A stretch of 64,000 nt of DNA from Adiantum capillus-veneris (Eukaryota > Streptophyta > Polypodiopsida > Polypodiales > Pteridaceae): NCBI GenBank assembly GCA_014529385.2, contig CM043952.1, positions 150,131,057-150,195,056 on the forward strand. Direction: 5' to 3'. Shown here piece after piece: positions 22,166 through 33,465 of this stretch. Position numbers and translations under genes: made by a program. The notes under the pieces were generated by a model. The model was not told the origin of the DNA, ran no database searches, and saw only the letters and a list, made by a program, of their open reading frames with translations. Numbering within the stretch: the first letter of the stretch is position 1; every line of letters begins with the position of its first letter.

Positions 22166-22863
22166 TTTTTTACACTAAAATTGGCCAATTGAACAGTATC
22201 CGGCCAACTAATGAAACCTTAGCTAGACTATGCCGCACCGTGATATCCCGACATAATTATGAATTTATAGTATTGTCTAGGCGTATTTACGGTACTGCTT
22301 TTTATAAAAATAATTCCCTTGAAAATCTCGTTTAGTCCCGTTTTTGCTCTAGATAATCATTTTTAAATCCGACGGAGACTAAAATTAATATTTTTATGTT
22401 TAGGTCATCCTAAAAAGCACATTGCTTTTCAAAAACACTAAAAATAATGAGCTTCTAAAATTGAACTACGAGTTTCCCTTCTCCACGGGAATAAGAAAGC
22501 GGACTCGCTTTTCACTGAATAAGCACTAGAAATCATGAAAAGCGAAAAATAGCATGAAAAGCACTCAAAAAGCAGATTTTTATAAAATTGTACCATAGAT
22601 TTTTTGGAATACGTGGATTAATAATCCAGACTTTCTTTTTGCAAAAAAGAACCTAAAAGCATGAATAAGCTAAAAATAGTGGATTTTTCCAAAATTGAAC
22701 CAAACATCCATCTAACCTACTGGAACGTGGAAGCGGCCTTGCTTTTTACTTTAGAACCTTACAATATTGTCAATCAAGCATCTTAAATTAAAATTTGACA
22801 AAATAGATATTAAAAGCTATTTTTCTTATTTGTAAAAGAGACCCAAAAATTGAGGATCTTACA
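22166..22863 (-). repeat. 3' LTR (at least 698 bp) of the deleted gypsy element
   Basis: Aligns with 24984-25715 throughout. The right end TCTTACA is the LTR start in element orientation. The left end given here is only where similarity to the truncated copy stops; the true LTR may extend further left. Confidence 0.7.
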
Positions 22864-22894
22864 TCCTCCCACACTAGAAAAACTCAAGGTATTC

Positions 22895-25005
22895 TCACCT
22901 CGACATGAAATCTGGATAATTTAGTCTTAGTACATCATCACGTTCCCAAGTGGCATCTTCCTGAAGATATGTTGACCATTTAACAAGGTGTTCAATCTGA
23001 TTACGTAGAGGTTTAGTTCTACTCAGAAGTATCACTTTGGGATATACTTCAAAGGTTCCATTGATAGAGGTAGATAATAAAGAATCATCAAGAATGTGTT
23101 GCGAATTAGATACATACTTCTTGAGTAAGCTGACGTGAAAAACATCATGCACTTTTATAAGTGGTGGTAATAAGAGTCTGTAAGCTTGATCATTAATCCT
23201 CTCTGTGATTACAAAAGGTCCATAATATCTGGCACTGAGCTTCATACACTTACTCAATGATAAAGAACTATGTTTGGGTGTTACTCCCAAAAATACCATA
23301 TCGCCCTCCTCAAAAATTCTGACAGATTGTTTTGGGTCAGCATAACTCTTCTTAATATCTTGTTAGTATAAGATCGGTTTGTAGTTGGATTTCATCCAAC
23401 ATTCCTTTGGATGCTTGAACTTGTATGAGAGGGTTTGTCTATTTGGTGGAGTAAGACACTCTGGTCAATACAATGCTTGAAAAGGAGACATTCGAATTGA
23501 GCATTAGAATGAGGAATTGTATGCAAATTCAACCAAATACAAATATCTAGTCCATTCACTCTTCTCATGCATACAATAAGCTCTTAATATGTCCTCAATG
23601 ATTTGATTCGTTCTTTCTTTCTGCCCATCATTTTGAGGGCGATAAGCAGTACTAAAGGCCAACTAGGTTCATGTAGCTGAGAATAAGACTTTCCAAAAAT
23701 TTGAGGTGAACTTCACATCACAAACAAAAATTATCCAGCGAGATAAACCATGATACATGAAAACACCTTTCATGAAGACTTGAGCTATATCCTTAGCCGT
23801 AAATGTTGCCTTGACTGAAAATAAATAGATCATTTTTGTAAGCATATCAACAACCACAAAAATAGAGTCATATCCCAAAGATGTAGGAAGTCTTGTTATA
23901 AAATCCATAGATATGCATTCCCATTTCATTTGTGGAGCATCAATATGTTGAAGCTTACCGGGGTATTGAACTCGTTCAGCTTTAATACGTTGATATGTTA
24001 AACATCTTGTAATATAGTTCAACACATCAAGCTTTATTCATGTCCAAAAGAAACTCTTTCTTACAGTATAGTAAGTCTTAATGTATCTTGGATGTCCTGC
24101 TATAGGTATATCATAAGCTTCCTGTAGTATTTGAAGTTTGATTCCACCTTGATTCGGAATACAAAGATGATTACTGCAGTAAAGGCCATCACTTTCAACG
24201 TGGAAGCCTTTGATTTGCCTCTCCTATTTCTCCATGTGATTTTTAAGTTTATAAAGAACTGGATTTTTATGTTATACAGGTCCTGAGTCATACCTTCTCA
24301 AATAAGGTCAATTAAAGAAGTAGTAGAGGTTGTGACAGCCACTATACTACTCTTCCTGCTTAAGACATCAGCCACAAGATTTTCCTTCCCAGGTTTATAT
24401 TCGATTCCAAAATCATATTCGCACAACAACTCCATCCATCTTTGTTGTCGCATATTAAGGTCAGGTTGGGTATAGATCCACTTTAGGCTTTTATGGTTGG
24501 TATGTAGTTCAAATCTTCTTCCAAGAAGATAATTTTTCCATATTTTAAGAGCATGCACAACGACCAATAATTCCAAGTCATGGGTAGGATAATTTAACTC
24601 ATGTATACGTAACTTACGAGATTCATAAGCTACTGATTTTCCTTCTTGAGACAAAACGTCACCAATTTCTTGTCCACTTGCATGAGTGAGCACAGTGAAT
24701 GTCTTTGAGAAGTCTGGAAGTTGTAGTATTGGAGCATTCACCAAAGCTTCTTTAAGTTTCTCAAAAGTATCTTGAGCACGTTCATTCCAAGTAAACACTT
24801 TAGCCTTCCTAAGCGTATTAGTCAATGGAGATATAATCTTAGCGTAGCCTTGAATAAGTGTACGATACCATCCTGCTAAACCAAGAAATCCGCATACTTC
24901 TCGTACTGATTTTGGTGTAGGCCAAGCTATAACAGCTTTGATCTTGCTTGGGTCAGTAGAAACACCCTCCTTGGATACAATAATTTTTACAGTAAAATTG
25001 GCCAC
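22895..25005 (-). pseudogene. Ty3/gypsy pol remnant: RT end, RNase H, integrase, chromodomain-like tail
   Basis: 25005-24298 begins in the RT thumb (VSKEGVSTDPSKIKAVIAWP, CGFLGLAGWYR) and continues through RNase H (LTHASGQEIGDVLSQ, HTNHKSLKWI, and ENLVADVLSRK at the end). 24025-23669 is integrase core: MKWECISMDFITRLPTS with a catalytic Asp, then CDVKFTSNFW, where the usual S-D-R-D has become V-C-D. 23299-22895 is the integrase C-terminus (VHDVFHVSLLKKY) and a chromodomain-like tail (HLVKWSTYLQEDATWERDDV). There is no gag, protease or RT catalytic YxDD. The RNase H start D-A-S is H-A-S. Stops and frameshifts between blocks make it non-functional. The tail suggests a chromovirus. Confidence 0.85.
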
Positions 25006-25715
25006 TTGAATAGTATCCGACCAACTAATGAAACCTTAGCTAGATTATGCTGCACCGTGATGTCCCAACATAATTATGACTTTCCCGTACTGTCCCGACG
25101 TATTTACGGTATCGCTTTTTATAAAAATAATTCCCGTAAAAATCCCGTTTGGTCTCGTTTTTGCTTCAAGTGATCGTTTTTAAATCCGACGGAGACTAAA
25201 ATTAATATTTTTATGTTTAGCTCATCTAAAAAATCACATTACTTTTCAAAAATGCCAAAAAGCATAAAAAGCTAAAAATAGAGTTAAAAGAAAAAAAAAA
25301 TCTAAAATTGAACCACGGGTTCCCCTTGTCCACTGGAATAAGAAAGCGGAATTGCTTTTCACTACACTAAAATCATGAAAATCTAAAAATATCATGAAAA
25401 ACACTCAAAAAGCAGATTTTTATGAAGTTGAACCATAGCTTCCTCGGAACACGTAGATTAAGGATCCGACCTTACTTTTTGCAAAAAAAAAACACCTAAA
25501 AGCATTAAAAAACATTAAAAAGCTAAAAATAGCAACTTTTTCCAAAACTGAACCAACGTCCGTCTAACCTACTCGAACATGGAAACGGCCTTGCTTTTAA
25601 CTTTAGAACCTTACAATACCACCAATCAAGCATCTTAAATTAAAATTTGACAAAATAGATATTGAAAGCTATTTTCGTTATTTTTAAAAGAGACCCAAAA
25701 ATTGGGGATCTTACA
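24984..25715 (-). repeat. 5' LTR, truncated at its inner end by the deletion
   Basis: Diverged copy of 22166-22863, ending GGGATCTTACA at 25715. The inner end joins directly to the RT remnant near 24,984-25,005, with no primer-binding site. Confidence 0.7.
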
Positions 25716-26640
25716 ACTATGGTAGCTCCAATGAATGCCATAGAGGATAGGCTCAGACATATGAATGATATGATTAATAACATGTAAAGGATGCGAGTGA
25801 GAGGGACAGGGTACACCACAAGGACAACCCATATCAGTGAGGCTATCTAAGTGGTATGTCATCAAGGGAAGATGGACAAATCATGAGACCAATGAGTGCT
25901 ATTATTGGCCAAAGTAGGATGAAAATGTCCAATACGTGGTCCTATGAGACCACAGGGACAACCTATGTATAGGTATCCACCTAACATGGAACAAATACAA
26001 AAGCCACCCATGGCTATGGAGAGACCATAGTCTGTGCTTGATGAACAACCACTCCTGCTAGAAAATAATGCAATATTAGTCAAGTACATGCATTCTAAAG
26101 GACAAGTGGAAGAGAAATCCATAGTATTAATCATGCACTATAATGAAGCTAGTTCATCAAATGTGATAGCAAAGGAAGAGTGGTTGAGTGGTACACTCAA
26201 CCACAATCTACCATGGTGGAACATGTCTGTTAGGCACCTTCGGAGGTAGCATCTGTGTACTTCATTGCAAATCAGGTATCTAGGCTGCCCTTGATGAATC
26301 AAATGCCTAAACCAAGAATGAGAAATTTTCATAGTTATGGATCGAGTTGAAAAACGATTACTCAGAACCTCATAAGAATGCTAAGCCAATTGAGACTTAC
26401 TGCATGCAATGCAGCAAAAAAGATGGACATTATCCAGAGGATTATCATAGGAATCCTGCAAACAAAGGAAAGCTGGCCATCAACATAGTACATGTTATGC
26501 CAGTTATCTCCTGTAACATTGAATTTATGATTCCAATCAAATTAGTTACAAGGACACAGACAAAGAAAACAAGCAAAACACTATTAGTGAATTAGACAGT
26601 GGTAAGAAGTCTTCTAAAGACTCTAAAACAGAGAGACAAC
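25716..26640 (+). pseudogene. Gag-like fragment with degenerate zinc knuckle
   Basis: Plus-strand frames, interrupted by stops, include MVAPMNAIEDRLRHMNDMI near 25,720 and MRPQGQPMYRYPPNMEQIQK near 25,945, then 26,034-26,249 and 26,347-26,595. The last contains ETYCMQCSKKDGHYPEDYHRN, which resembles a Gag zinc knuckle of the C-x2-C-x4-H-x4-C class with the last Cys now Tyr. A coiled, Met-rich segment followed by a Pro/Gln-rich linker and a knuckle is usual in plant retroelement Gag. It has no LTR of its own here and abuts the gypsy LTR end at 25,715, whose insertion probably split it. Confidence 0.45.
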
Positions 26641-28579
26641 AACGCTACAATCTTAGAAAACAAAAATAAAATAAAAATCAAAGAGAAAGTTAAGAGGTTG
26701 TTCTAGGAAGGAGATTCAATGTTGAGTGAGTCCAAGGAACTAAAACCTAAATTGGTGTCGGGAAGCATGCTCCCTAATCACCAATGGTGTAGCGTTAGGC
26801 TATGGAGGATGGAGCCTTAGCTTGACCATGGTGTGAGGGTTAGGGTTAGAGAGATGGAGATTAGGGTTAGGCTATGCCAAGTGTAAGAGGATTAGGATAG
26901 AGCATAGACACAAATGATAGAATTCAAAAGTGCAATTGATTCATTAGAAAACAGCCTCTTAAGTAAGATTTGTGCTTTATAATCATTGGCAAGAGAGGTT
27001 GCATCCTCTTGCTAGTGGACCATTTCATCATCTATCCTTTCTTAGGTGGCTAGAGGGCTTTCCCGTACGGTGCCACAAGATGGGTCCCCTTAAGCCAAAC
27101 ATGGTGTTTTACGAAGGCTCACATGATCCATCTCCTTGATACATCATGGCGTTTCAATTTAATTCATCACCACGGTTCAATGTCCCATGATATATCATAG
27201 TGGTTCACAATTGGATTTGTCACTATGGTTCACAAGTGAGACTTAGTAGGTTCACTAGTAGTCCTAGGTAATACAAATTTTGATTCATTCATGTGTGAAG
27301 AGGTCATCATGTGTGTCCTCTTTAAATTTATCTTCATCTTGCTAGTCGTTGTCGTTTGTTTCCGTTGTTGTCAACAACTTCTTTATGTCATTGGAGAGAC
27401 CTGTAAAACACTTTAGAGAAAGTGAGAATTGCTGCTGGCAGACTGCCCCAATTGGACAAATTAGCCTAGCGAGAACTCAAACCAACATAAATATGTCAAG
27501 CTGAGGACGTAGCCGAACTGACTAGTGCACGAAACCGTCAAATGCAATGCACCAACAACGGCGATGCATTGAGGAGAAAGGTATCACTCTCGAGTAAGGA
27601 AGCAACAAAGTGGAAAATGCCTAAGTCTCCCATGCGGTCTATCTTTCACTCTAACGGTTGTAGAGGTGTCAAATGAGCCCTAAAAAATGACATGAAACTT
27701 GAGATTAGGGGGTCTCTAGGATATACACATGAGGTTTCCAACAACAAAACCTACAAAAGTCCTCGTCGGGTAGGCGAGAAACCGCAATTGTTGTCACCTC
27801 TTACCTTCACCAAAAATGACAAATGAGGAATCGTTTGGATCCTCCTAAGGCCTACTTACCTTTGTCCATGCTTAGTTTAACTTAAAACACCATTAACAAC
27901 TGAAAACAAGCAATTAAACACACTGAGCGACCTAGAGCTAAAATTGCTCATTGCGTTGCACACACACATTCAAACATCGCGCATTAGACATGTACACGAT
28001 GCCAATAGTATGAGGAAGCAACACAAAAGATTTCACTAGCAATGCTTACCCATACAAAGAGTAGTAAGCATGCAAGTGTAGGTGTACTCTTCATTTCGTG
28101 AGCTGAAAGTTAACAGGTCTTCTAATAATTACAATTTTTGGGCTATATACCCAAGGTTAAAAATTGGGTATTTGGCTAGAAAGGGATAATTACATAGAGT
28201 ATCTAGTCTCTTCATTAAGTACAAAACTATTTAGAAACAAACAGACTCTTCTGGCTTCAGGAATTATAATGTCGGCTTAGGCAAAAAATAAATGATTAAG
28301 TGGATAAATTTTTGCAGACCCGTATGAATTTTTTTGATTGAGTCCTTTTCTTCAACACTCCCCCCTCCCAGCTGCTTGTCATTCCTCATAAGACTTCAAT
28401 ATTTGACCAAATGCTTTCTTTCACCCTGTCAAAGCTTTGCTTTGAACTCAAAAGTTGAGGTGCTAGGTGAGAGAAAGAAAGTGAGTTGTGTGGGTGAGCT
28501 GGTGGGTTGTGTTAATCCAGCACCAAAACGGCACATAGGAGGTGGGCCAGGGGGTCATCAACGTGTAGCGAGGCATGAG
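26641..28579. other. Non-coding stretch, no gene seen
   Basis: No protein-like frame. It includes short GGGTTAGGGTTAG runs near 26,836-26,871 and TTCA/GGTTCAC repeats near 27,150-27,260. From about 27,400 the text resembles the internal region of the related minus-strand element to the right, but no domain can be named. The frame at 28,334-28,648 is composition-driven. Confidence 0.5.
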
Positions 28580-28940
28580 GGTACAGAGGGTGGTGCACAT
28601 GGAGCATCAAGAAGACGAAAGAGAGAGTGTTTTATGAGTTTTTTGTGAGGGGTCCACACTAAGCAGAGTAAGTGAGTGTGCATGAGTGGTGTATAGAGGG
28701 TGCTGCACGTGGATCATCAAGAAGACAAAAGAGAGAGATTTATTAGTGTTGTTGTGAGGGGTCCGCGCCAAGCAGAGTGAGTGAGTGTGTGTGAGTGTTG
28801 TGTGTCTTTTTCCACAGGACCGATAGACATGCAACTACATAGTGTGTGTGTGTGTGTGTGTGTGAGTGTTGTGTGCCTTTTTCCATAGGGCTAATAGGCA
28901 TGCAACTAAATTGTGTGTGTGTGTGTGTGTGTGTGTGTTT
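28580..28940 (+). repeat. 110-bp duplication followed by (GT)n-bearing tandem units
   Basis: GAGCATCAAGAAGACGAAAG...GTGAGGGGTCCACACTAAGC at about 28,600-28,662 recurs as GATCATCAAGAAGACAAAAG...GTCCGCGCCAAGC at about 28,711-28,773. Then GTTGTGTGCCTTTTTCCATAGGG recurs in two versions, each followed by (GT)n at 28,843-28,863 and 28,914-28,938. The minus-strand Thr-His-rich frames here are artefacts. Confidence 0.85.
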
Positions 28941-30802
28941 GGTCAGATGAAAGTGGGCCACACATAATAAGCGGACAATTGTGCAGTCAAAGAGAGAGAA
29001 AGAGGGCCGAGAGTAAGCTTAGAGAGAAAAGGGGGAGAAGAGAGAGAGTTGGGAGGGGATAGAGAGAGAAGTAATAAGCAAAGAGAGAAGGAGGGGGTTT
29101 ATTATTATTAATATTTTAATTTTTTATCCCTTAGAATAAAAACAAGAGGACATTTTTCACCACACAAACAATCAAAATTTATTTTTTTCGTCAGAGTTTG
29201 AAACTTATTACTCCCCGCATTCGCAACAACATTGACCCTTGTCAAAGCATGCGTGGTGTCATCAACTTCATTGACATCCGTCAAGTAAAGTTTTCAATTT
29301 TGATTTTTTAAATCTCCAAAAATGACAAAATTAGTCTAAAAATTAGCCAAAAACTCAAAAAACACATGAAAATTGCCAAAAAAATCCAAATTTTCCAACA
29401 AAACTCAAAAAAACCATTGGCATTTGCATTTGCATTTGCACATATTTGGCCCGTACAAGTAAGCCAAAAATAATAGTTTTTTAATGAAAACACCAATTAT
29501 GACAAAATCGTCAATCAGATCCTCAAAAATAGTAAAATGCACAAAAATTAATCAATCAGATCACAAAAGTGCTCCAAATCATGCTACAACTATGCATATA
29601 AAACAACTTGTCAAGATTACAATCTATCAAATTTCTACAAAATTAATAGAAATTAATGCAAAATTTACCAAATTTTTTTAAAAAAAAGACCCATGTTTTT
29701 TTAAAAAGATTCAACATATATAGGTGAATTATTCAGCCAAATCAAATCTCAATTACCTTAACAAATCAGAATTTTACCAATAATAATCAAGGCTAGGCAA
29801 TCAAAATTGGTTAAATTAGGTCAAAAATCAGTACACTTTGAGTGTGTAAATCCCTGTTTTGAGCTCAAAAGCGCATCAATTAGACATTCTACACATCAAA
29901 CTTGAAATCAACAATTTGATAAAGCATGCACATTAATCACTTTTACGTATATGCACACACACTAATAATTGGTATTTTTTAAACCAATTTTTAGGTGTGC
30001 ACACACACAAGATTTGATCTTGTCAAATATGCAAATTAAGCATTGAAATGTCTAATTGATCATTTTTATACCACAAATGAACCATCACATTTTCCAAATC
30101 CCTAATTATATATGATTTTAAGGGCGGACATAAGGGAAAATTAGTGCACATACACCTAAAATTAGGCATACATACACTCAATTAGAATGCACACACACTT
30201 AATCTTAGTATACACAATTGCAATTGACCATTCAAGCATGCAATTAGCAAGTCAAAAATGCAATTTACCATTTGAAATCAACAATTTATGCACATTTGAT
30301 TGTAGACAAAAATTGTGCGGTATGCAAACACACAAATCAAAAGCCCAAAATCACAAAATAAAAAACGGATATGCATACCGCACAAGTCTTGAATCCAATG
30401 GCACCATCCAATTGCCGGTTTCTTGATGTATAGGCCAATTTCTTTGAAGAGTCCAAAGTCCTAATCTTGCATTCTAAACTCAAAAAATGGCTATGTGATT
30501 AGCACAAATCGACATTGTTAGAATGCAATCCAAGCCTCTAATCAGTAAGATATCAAAGAATGACCACCAAATTAGTCCAACTTGTGAAAAATTAGTGTGT
30601 AAGCTAGAAAAATACGTAAAATTATCAAGGGGTTAGTGTGAAATTAGAGTGTGTAGGCACATAATTAACAAGATATGGTATCAAATTAGGGAAAATTGAT
30701 CACATTTCCATATGCACACACATCCCCACAAAAAAACAAACACACAAAGGAAATTAGTGAGGAAACCAATTCAATTATGCCATAATGACACTAGCCTAGG
30801 CC
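28941..30802 (-). other. Leader of a second member of the 923-bp-LTR family
   Basis: GA-rich at 28,990-29,095, then A/T-rich with a (CATTTG) run at 29,421-29,440. Several phrases match the 18.5-19.8 kb leader, for example GCACACACACTAATAATTGG and CACCTAAAATTAGGCATACA. It lies directly inside a matching primer-binding site and LTR. No gene recognised. Confidence 0.6.
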
Positions 30803-30825
30803 ATCGATCCCCAAAATTGGTGCCA
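30803..30825 (-). other. Primer-binding site, diverged tRNA-Asp type
   Basis: Minus-strand TGGCACCAATTTTGGGGATCG, two bases inside the LTR start at 30,828. Same class and geometry as the site at 19,803-19,824. Confidence 0.65.
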
Positions 30826-30827
30826 AA

Positions 30828-32125
30828 TGTTGGGGTGCCAGTAGCATAGCTTCAATAACCAACACAAAATTGTCAATTCAAAATGATGAGCTACTCGGAT
30901 AGGGCATAGAAACACTCACATGATTAGTGAGTGTTTCCATGCCCTATCTAAGTGATTAGTGAGCTACTCGGATAGGGCATGGAAACACTCACATGATTAG
31001 TGAGCTAATCATGACAACACAAACGGTGACTCTATGAATTGAGGTTCTTGGCCTATGAAAGAGTTAAGCCACAAAGATAGGAAATCTTCACATCCACTTC
31101 TCTTCGCCTCAATTAACCCAATCACACACAATAACAATTACAACAACGCAGACATCACTAATCGCATCATGCAGCACATCAATCACAAACGCACACATAT
31201 AACGGTGCCAAATGTTTGGGGTACCATTGTAGCATAGCTCCAATGCCCAACACATAAATGTCAGCCCGGAGTGATGAGACACCTCCCTAAGATATGGAAA
31301 GACTCACATGATTAGTGACCTAATCATGACAATACAAACTGTGACTCTATGAAGTGAGCTTCTCGGCATATGAAGGAGCTAAGCCACAAACTTTAGGAAA
31401 TCTCCACATCCATTTCTCTTTACCTCAATCAACCCAATCACACACACTAACGATTGCAATAACACACGCATCACTAATCCCATCATGGAACACACTAATC
31501 TCAAGCGCACACACAAATCTATCAAGAAACCTTGCTCCAATTAAACCTACATGCACATATAAAGAATAGAGGGCAATCACACAAGATGAGGGCGTGATTA
31601 ACCACTATTTAGTTAATATCTAGCTAATCAAAGCATCATTGAAAATCAATAGAGAGTGAAAGAAACGTAGTGAAGGGAATGAAGCATTGATTAGTGTTAA
31701 TCATGTCACGTGAGCAAGGAGACACTCAAGGACTCCATATCCATACACCTCAGGAGCTTTCATTAGAAGTGGTCTCAACAAATGAGGTTGAGAACCCAAA
31801 TATTATTTACACATTGCCTTGTATACCAAAGGTAAAAATGTGCAATGTTTAGGTGACCAAGGCCTTTATGGATCCATAACTTACTATATCTACAACCTAG
31901 GCACACTAAACTGACCTATTCTTTATAGCTTGGAACTCTAATTGAGCCCATAACAAATTATAATTATTACAATGGCTTGAAATAAATTGAGAATTTACAA
32001 TACACAACTAGATTGGAAAAATGTGTAACTCCAATCTTCACAACTTCTTTGTATTCATCCTTAATGAGTACTCTCTAGGTGTGGGTATCTAGTAGATCCT
32101 ATTAATTGGTGTCATCTTAGGCAAC
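30828..32125 (-). repeat. Tandem 5' LTR arrangement: partial LTR then full LTR
   Basis: 30828-31203 corresponds to the first about 380 bp of the 923-bp LTR family (TGTTGGGGTGCC, GATGAGCTACTCGGATAGGG). At 31,204-31,210 a seven-base relic of the primer site (GGTGCCA) reappears, and a second, near full-length LTR runs from 31,213 to about 32,125 (TGTTTGGGGTACC through TTAATTGGTGTCATC). The second copy matches the family along its length, including CACATCCATTTCTCTTTACC. The outer end is diverged and set by alignment. The partner LTR is not in the window or is not recognisable. Confidence 0.7.
30898..30948. repeat. Hairpin: 22-bp inverted repeat with 7-bp loop
   Basis: GATAGGGCATAGAAACACTC (30,898 onward) is the reverse complement, with one mismatch, of 30,927-30,948. 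A further direct copy follows at 30,971-30,992. The other LTR family members have this sequence once, so it arose here by local inverted plus direct duplication. Confidence 0.85.
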
Positions 32126-32584
32126 GTCTTCTCTTTGGGTAAAGACCAACAAAAGAAGATCCAAGGAATAAATACCAGGAGTCCTGAATACAAATGAACA
32201 TACTCAATGACTATAGATACATTTGGATGTCACCAACATCCAAGTCACTCAATCTGAACCAACACTAAAGGACCAGAAAGAGCTCCTTGACAAGCTAAGG
32301 GAAAAACCCAAAAGTCCTCACTCTCTAAGGCTCCAACCTAGCCTAATAGGATATGGAAAAAAGAAAAAAGGACTTGGAGACAGAGTTAAAGCTTGACCAA
32401 ATGCAAAGAAGAGATATCTCTCAATTTTATGCATAAGGAAGAGGTATATTAGAAACAGATTGCCAAGATTCAACATGACCTACATGGGGCTCAATTGTAG
32501 CTTAAGGGAAAACAAGTTGTCACAGAAGAAGATAACTCTAATACAGTCATGAAAGAAATAGAATCTTTGCAATTCCTTTACATC
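32126..32584. other. Short non-coding stretch
   Basis: No protein-like frame and no repeat recognised. It joins the LTR family copy on the left to the copia gag fragment on the right. Confidence 0.4.
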
Positions 32585-32833
32585 CTAATGAGCTTGTTCT
32601 GTCGTAGGCAAAACAACTCTAATAACAACAATCCTTGCAACAAGACCTGCAACATCCTCAACATCGCTTACATCCTCAGAACCAGGATGTACATCAATGG
32701 CATGCACAATATTCCAGACGCCCTTTGACACAAGAACGTGTTGAATCATATAAGCCCACATAGGGTAATTGTCCCCATACAACCTGTCGTCAGCAACAAA
32801 CATCTTGAACACATCTGTGTTGTTGTCAGCCAT
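32585..32833 (-). pseudogene. Copia gag N-terminal fragment
   Basis: About 83 residues starting MADNNTDVFKMFVADDRL, then GDNYPMWAYMIQHVLVSKGVWNIV. This is the N-terminal signature of Ty1/copia Gag (a G-x-N-Y-x-W-type block followed by L-x-x-K-x-x-W). The Gag of the nested copia at 41,844 has the matching MARNNDLFGMLQAEDKL and GTNYPFCSYMMKHLLVAKQPWNIV, so the two are related lineages. It stops after a Val-rich acidic tail; no pol follows. Sequence to the right (about 33,180-33,240) resembles the nested copia LTR (CACGGGGGAAAAACCTC), so this may be the 5' end of a second, mostly deleted copy. Confidence 0.65.
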
Positions 32834-33442
32834 GGTAAATGTTGCACCTGATGTGAAAACTGCCCGAAAAGAGGAGAAATGGAGCGAGAACAACACGTGC
32901 TATATAGCACAACCCATAGAAGACTGTAAGGCGCCTGTTATGCAAAAAACGGTATTGATAAAAATTTTGCACAAAATGAAAAAATTGTTTGTGCAGACCT
33001 GCCTGTAGTGGAAATAGAGGCGGAAATGAGCTCAAATAAAAAATCTGAGCAGACCAATTGTTGAAATTAGGGTTGCAAAGAAACACACACAACTTGGAGA
33101 AGACGAAGGAAGCTCAATGCACACAATAGAGAGTGTGTTACTTGGTTTGCAATGGAAAGATAGATAGCCCTAGAGTGATGGGCGTATATACAATGCACGG
33201 GGGAAAAACCTCCTAAAGAGGGAAAAAATGCCCCGGCGGTCCTATAGTGTTCTCACACATCACTACCACATGTATATGGTAATAGTTTCTACGCAGTGTG
33301 TTGTGTTCAAACAAGAGATTGACAACCTCTTGGTGTGCCTCCATTCCCTAGGCGAGTCACTTGCACCCTTAGGTTGACATTTTTAGTCTTGGGACTATCT
33401 CATTGTGAGATGCGACAGAGCTATAAAATCCCCCTCAAACAT

Positions 33443-33465
33443 TGGTGCCATTGCCAAGAATCGAG
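33443..33465 (+). other. Primer-binding site (tRNA-Asp type) after an LTR end
   Basis: TGGTGCCATTGCCAAGAATC resembles the tRNA-Asp complement TGGCGCCGTTGCCGGGGATC. It follows a possible LTR end (...CCTCAAACA at 33,441) by one base. This suggests a plus-strand gypsy-type element whose LTR ends here and whose leader occupies 33,466-35,978. A CTATAAAAT at 33,421-33,429 is close to the LTR end. The left LTR boundary was not found. Confidence 0.5.

Larger units (their letters stand above)
22166..25715 (-). mobile_element. Internally deleted Ty3/gypsy retrotransposon
   Basis: Direct repeats at 22166-22863 and 24984-25715 share GTATCCGGCCAACTAATGAA, TAAATCCGACGGAGACTAAA and a terminal GGGATCTTACA, and flank a minus-strand pol remnant. 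In element sense each LTR starts TGTAAGATCC. A purine-rich GGGAGGATG precedes the left (3') LTR. The pol order RT end, RNase H, integrase, chromodomain-like tail is that of Ty3/gypsy. The 5' LTR runs straight into the RT C-terminus, so gag, protease and most of RT were lost in one deletion that also removed the LTR's inner end and the primer site. Confidence 0.75.

Noticed and set aside
26836-26871. GGGTTAGGGTTAG runs resembling telomeric repeat
   Set aside because: Only two to three units, interrupted, and not the TTTAGGG repeat typical of most plants. There is no array, so it is more likely chance.
28743-28961. Thr-His-rich short protein
   Set aside because: It is a translation of (GT)n tandem units on the opposite strand.
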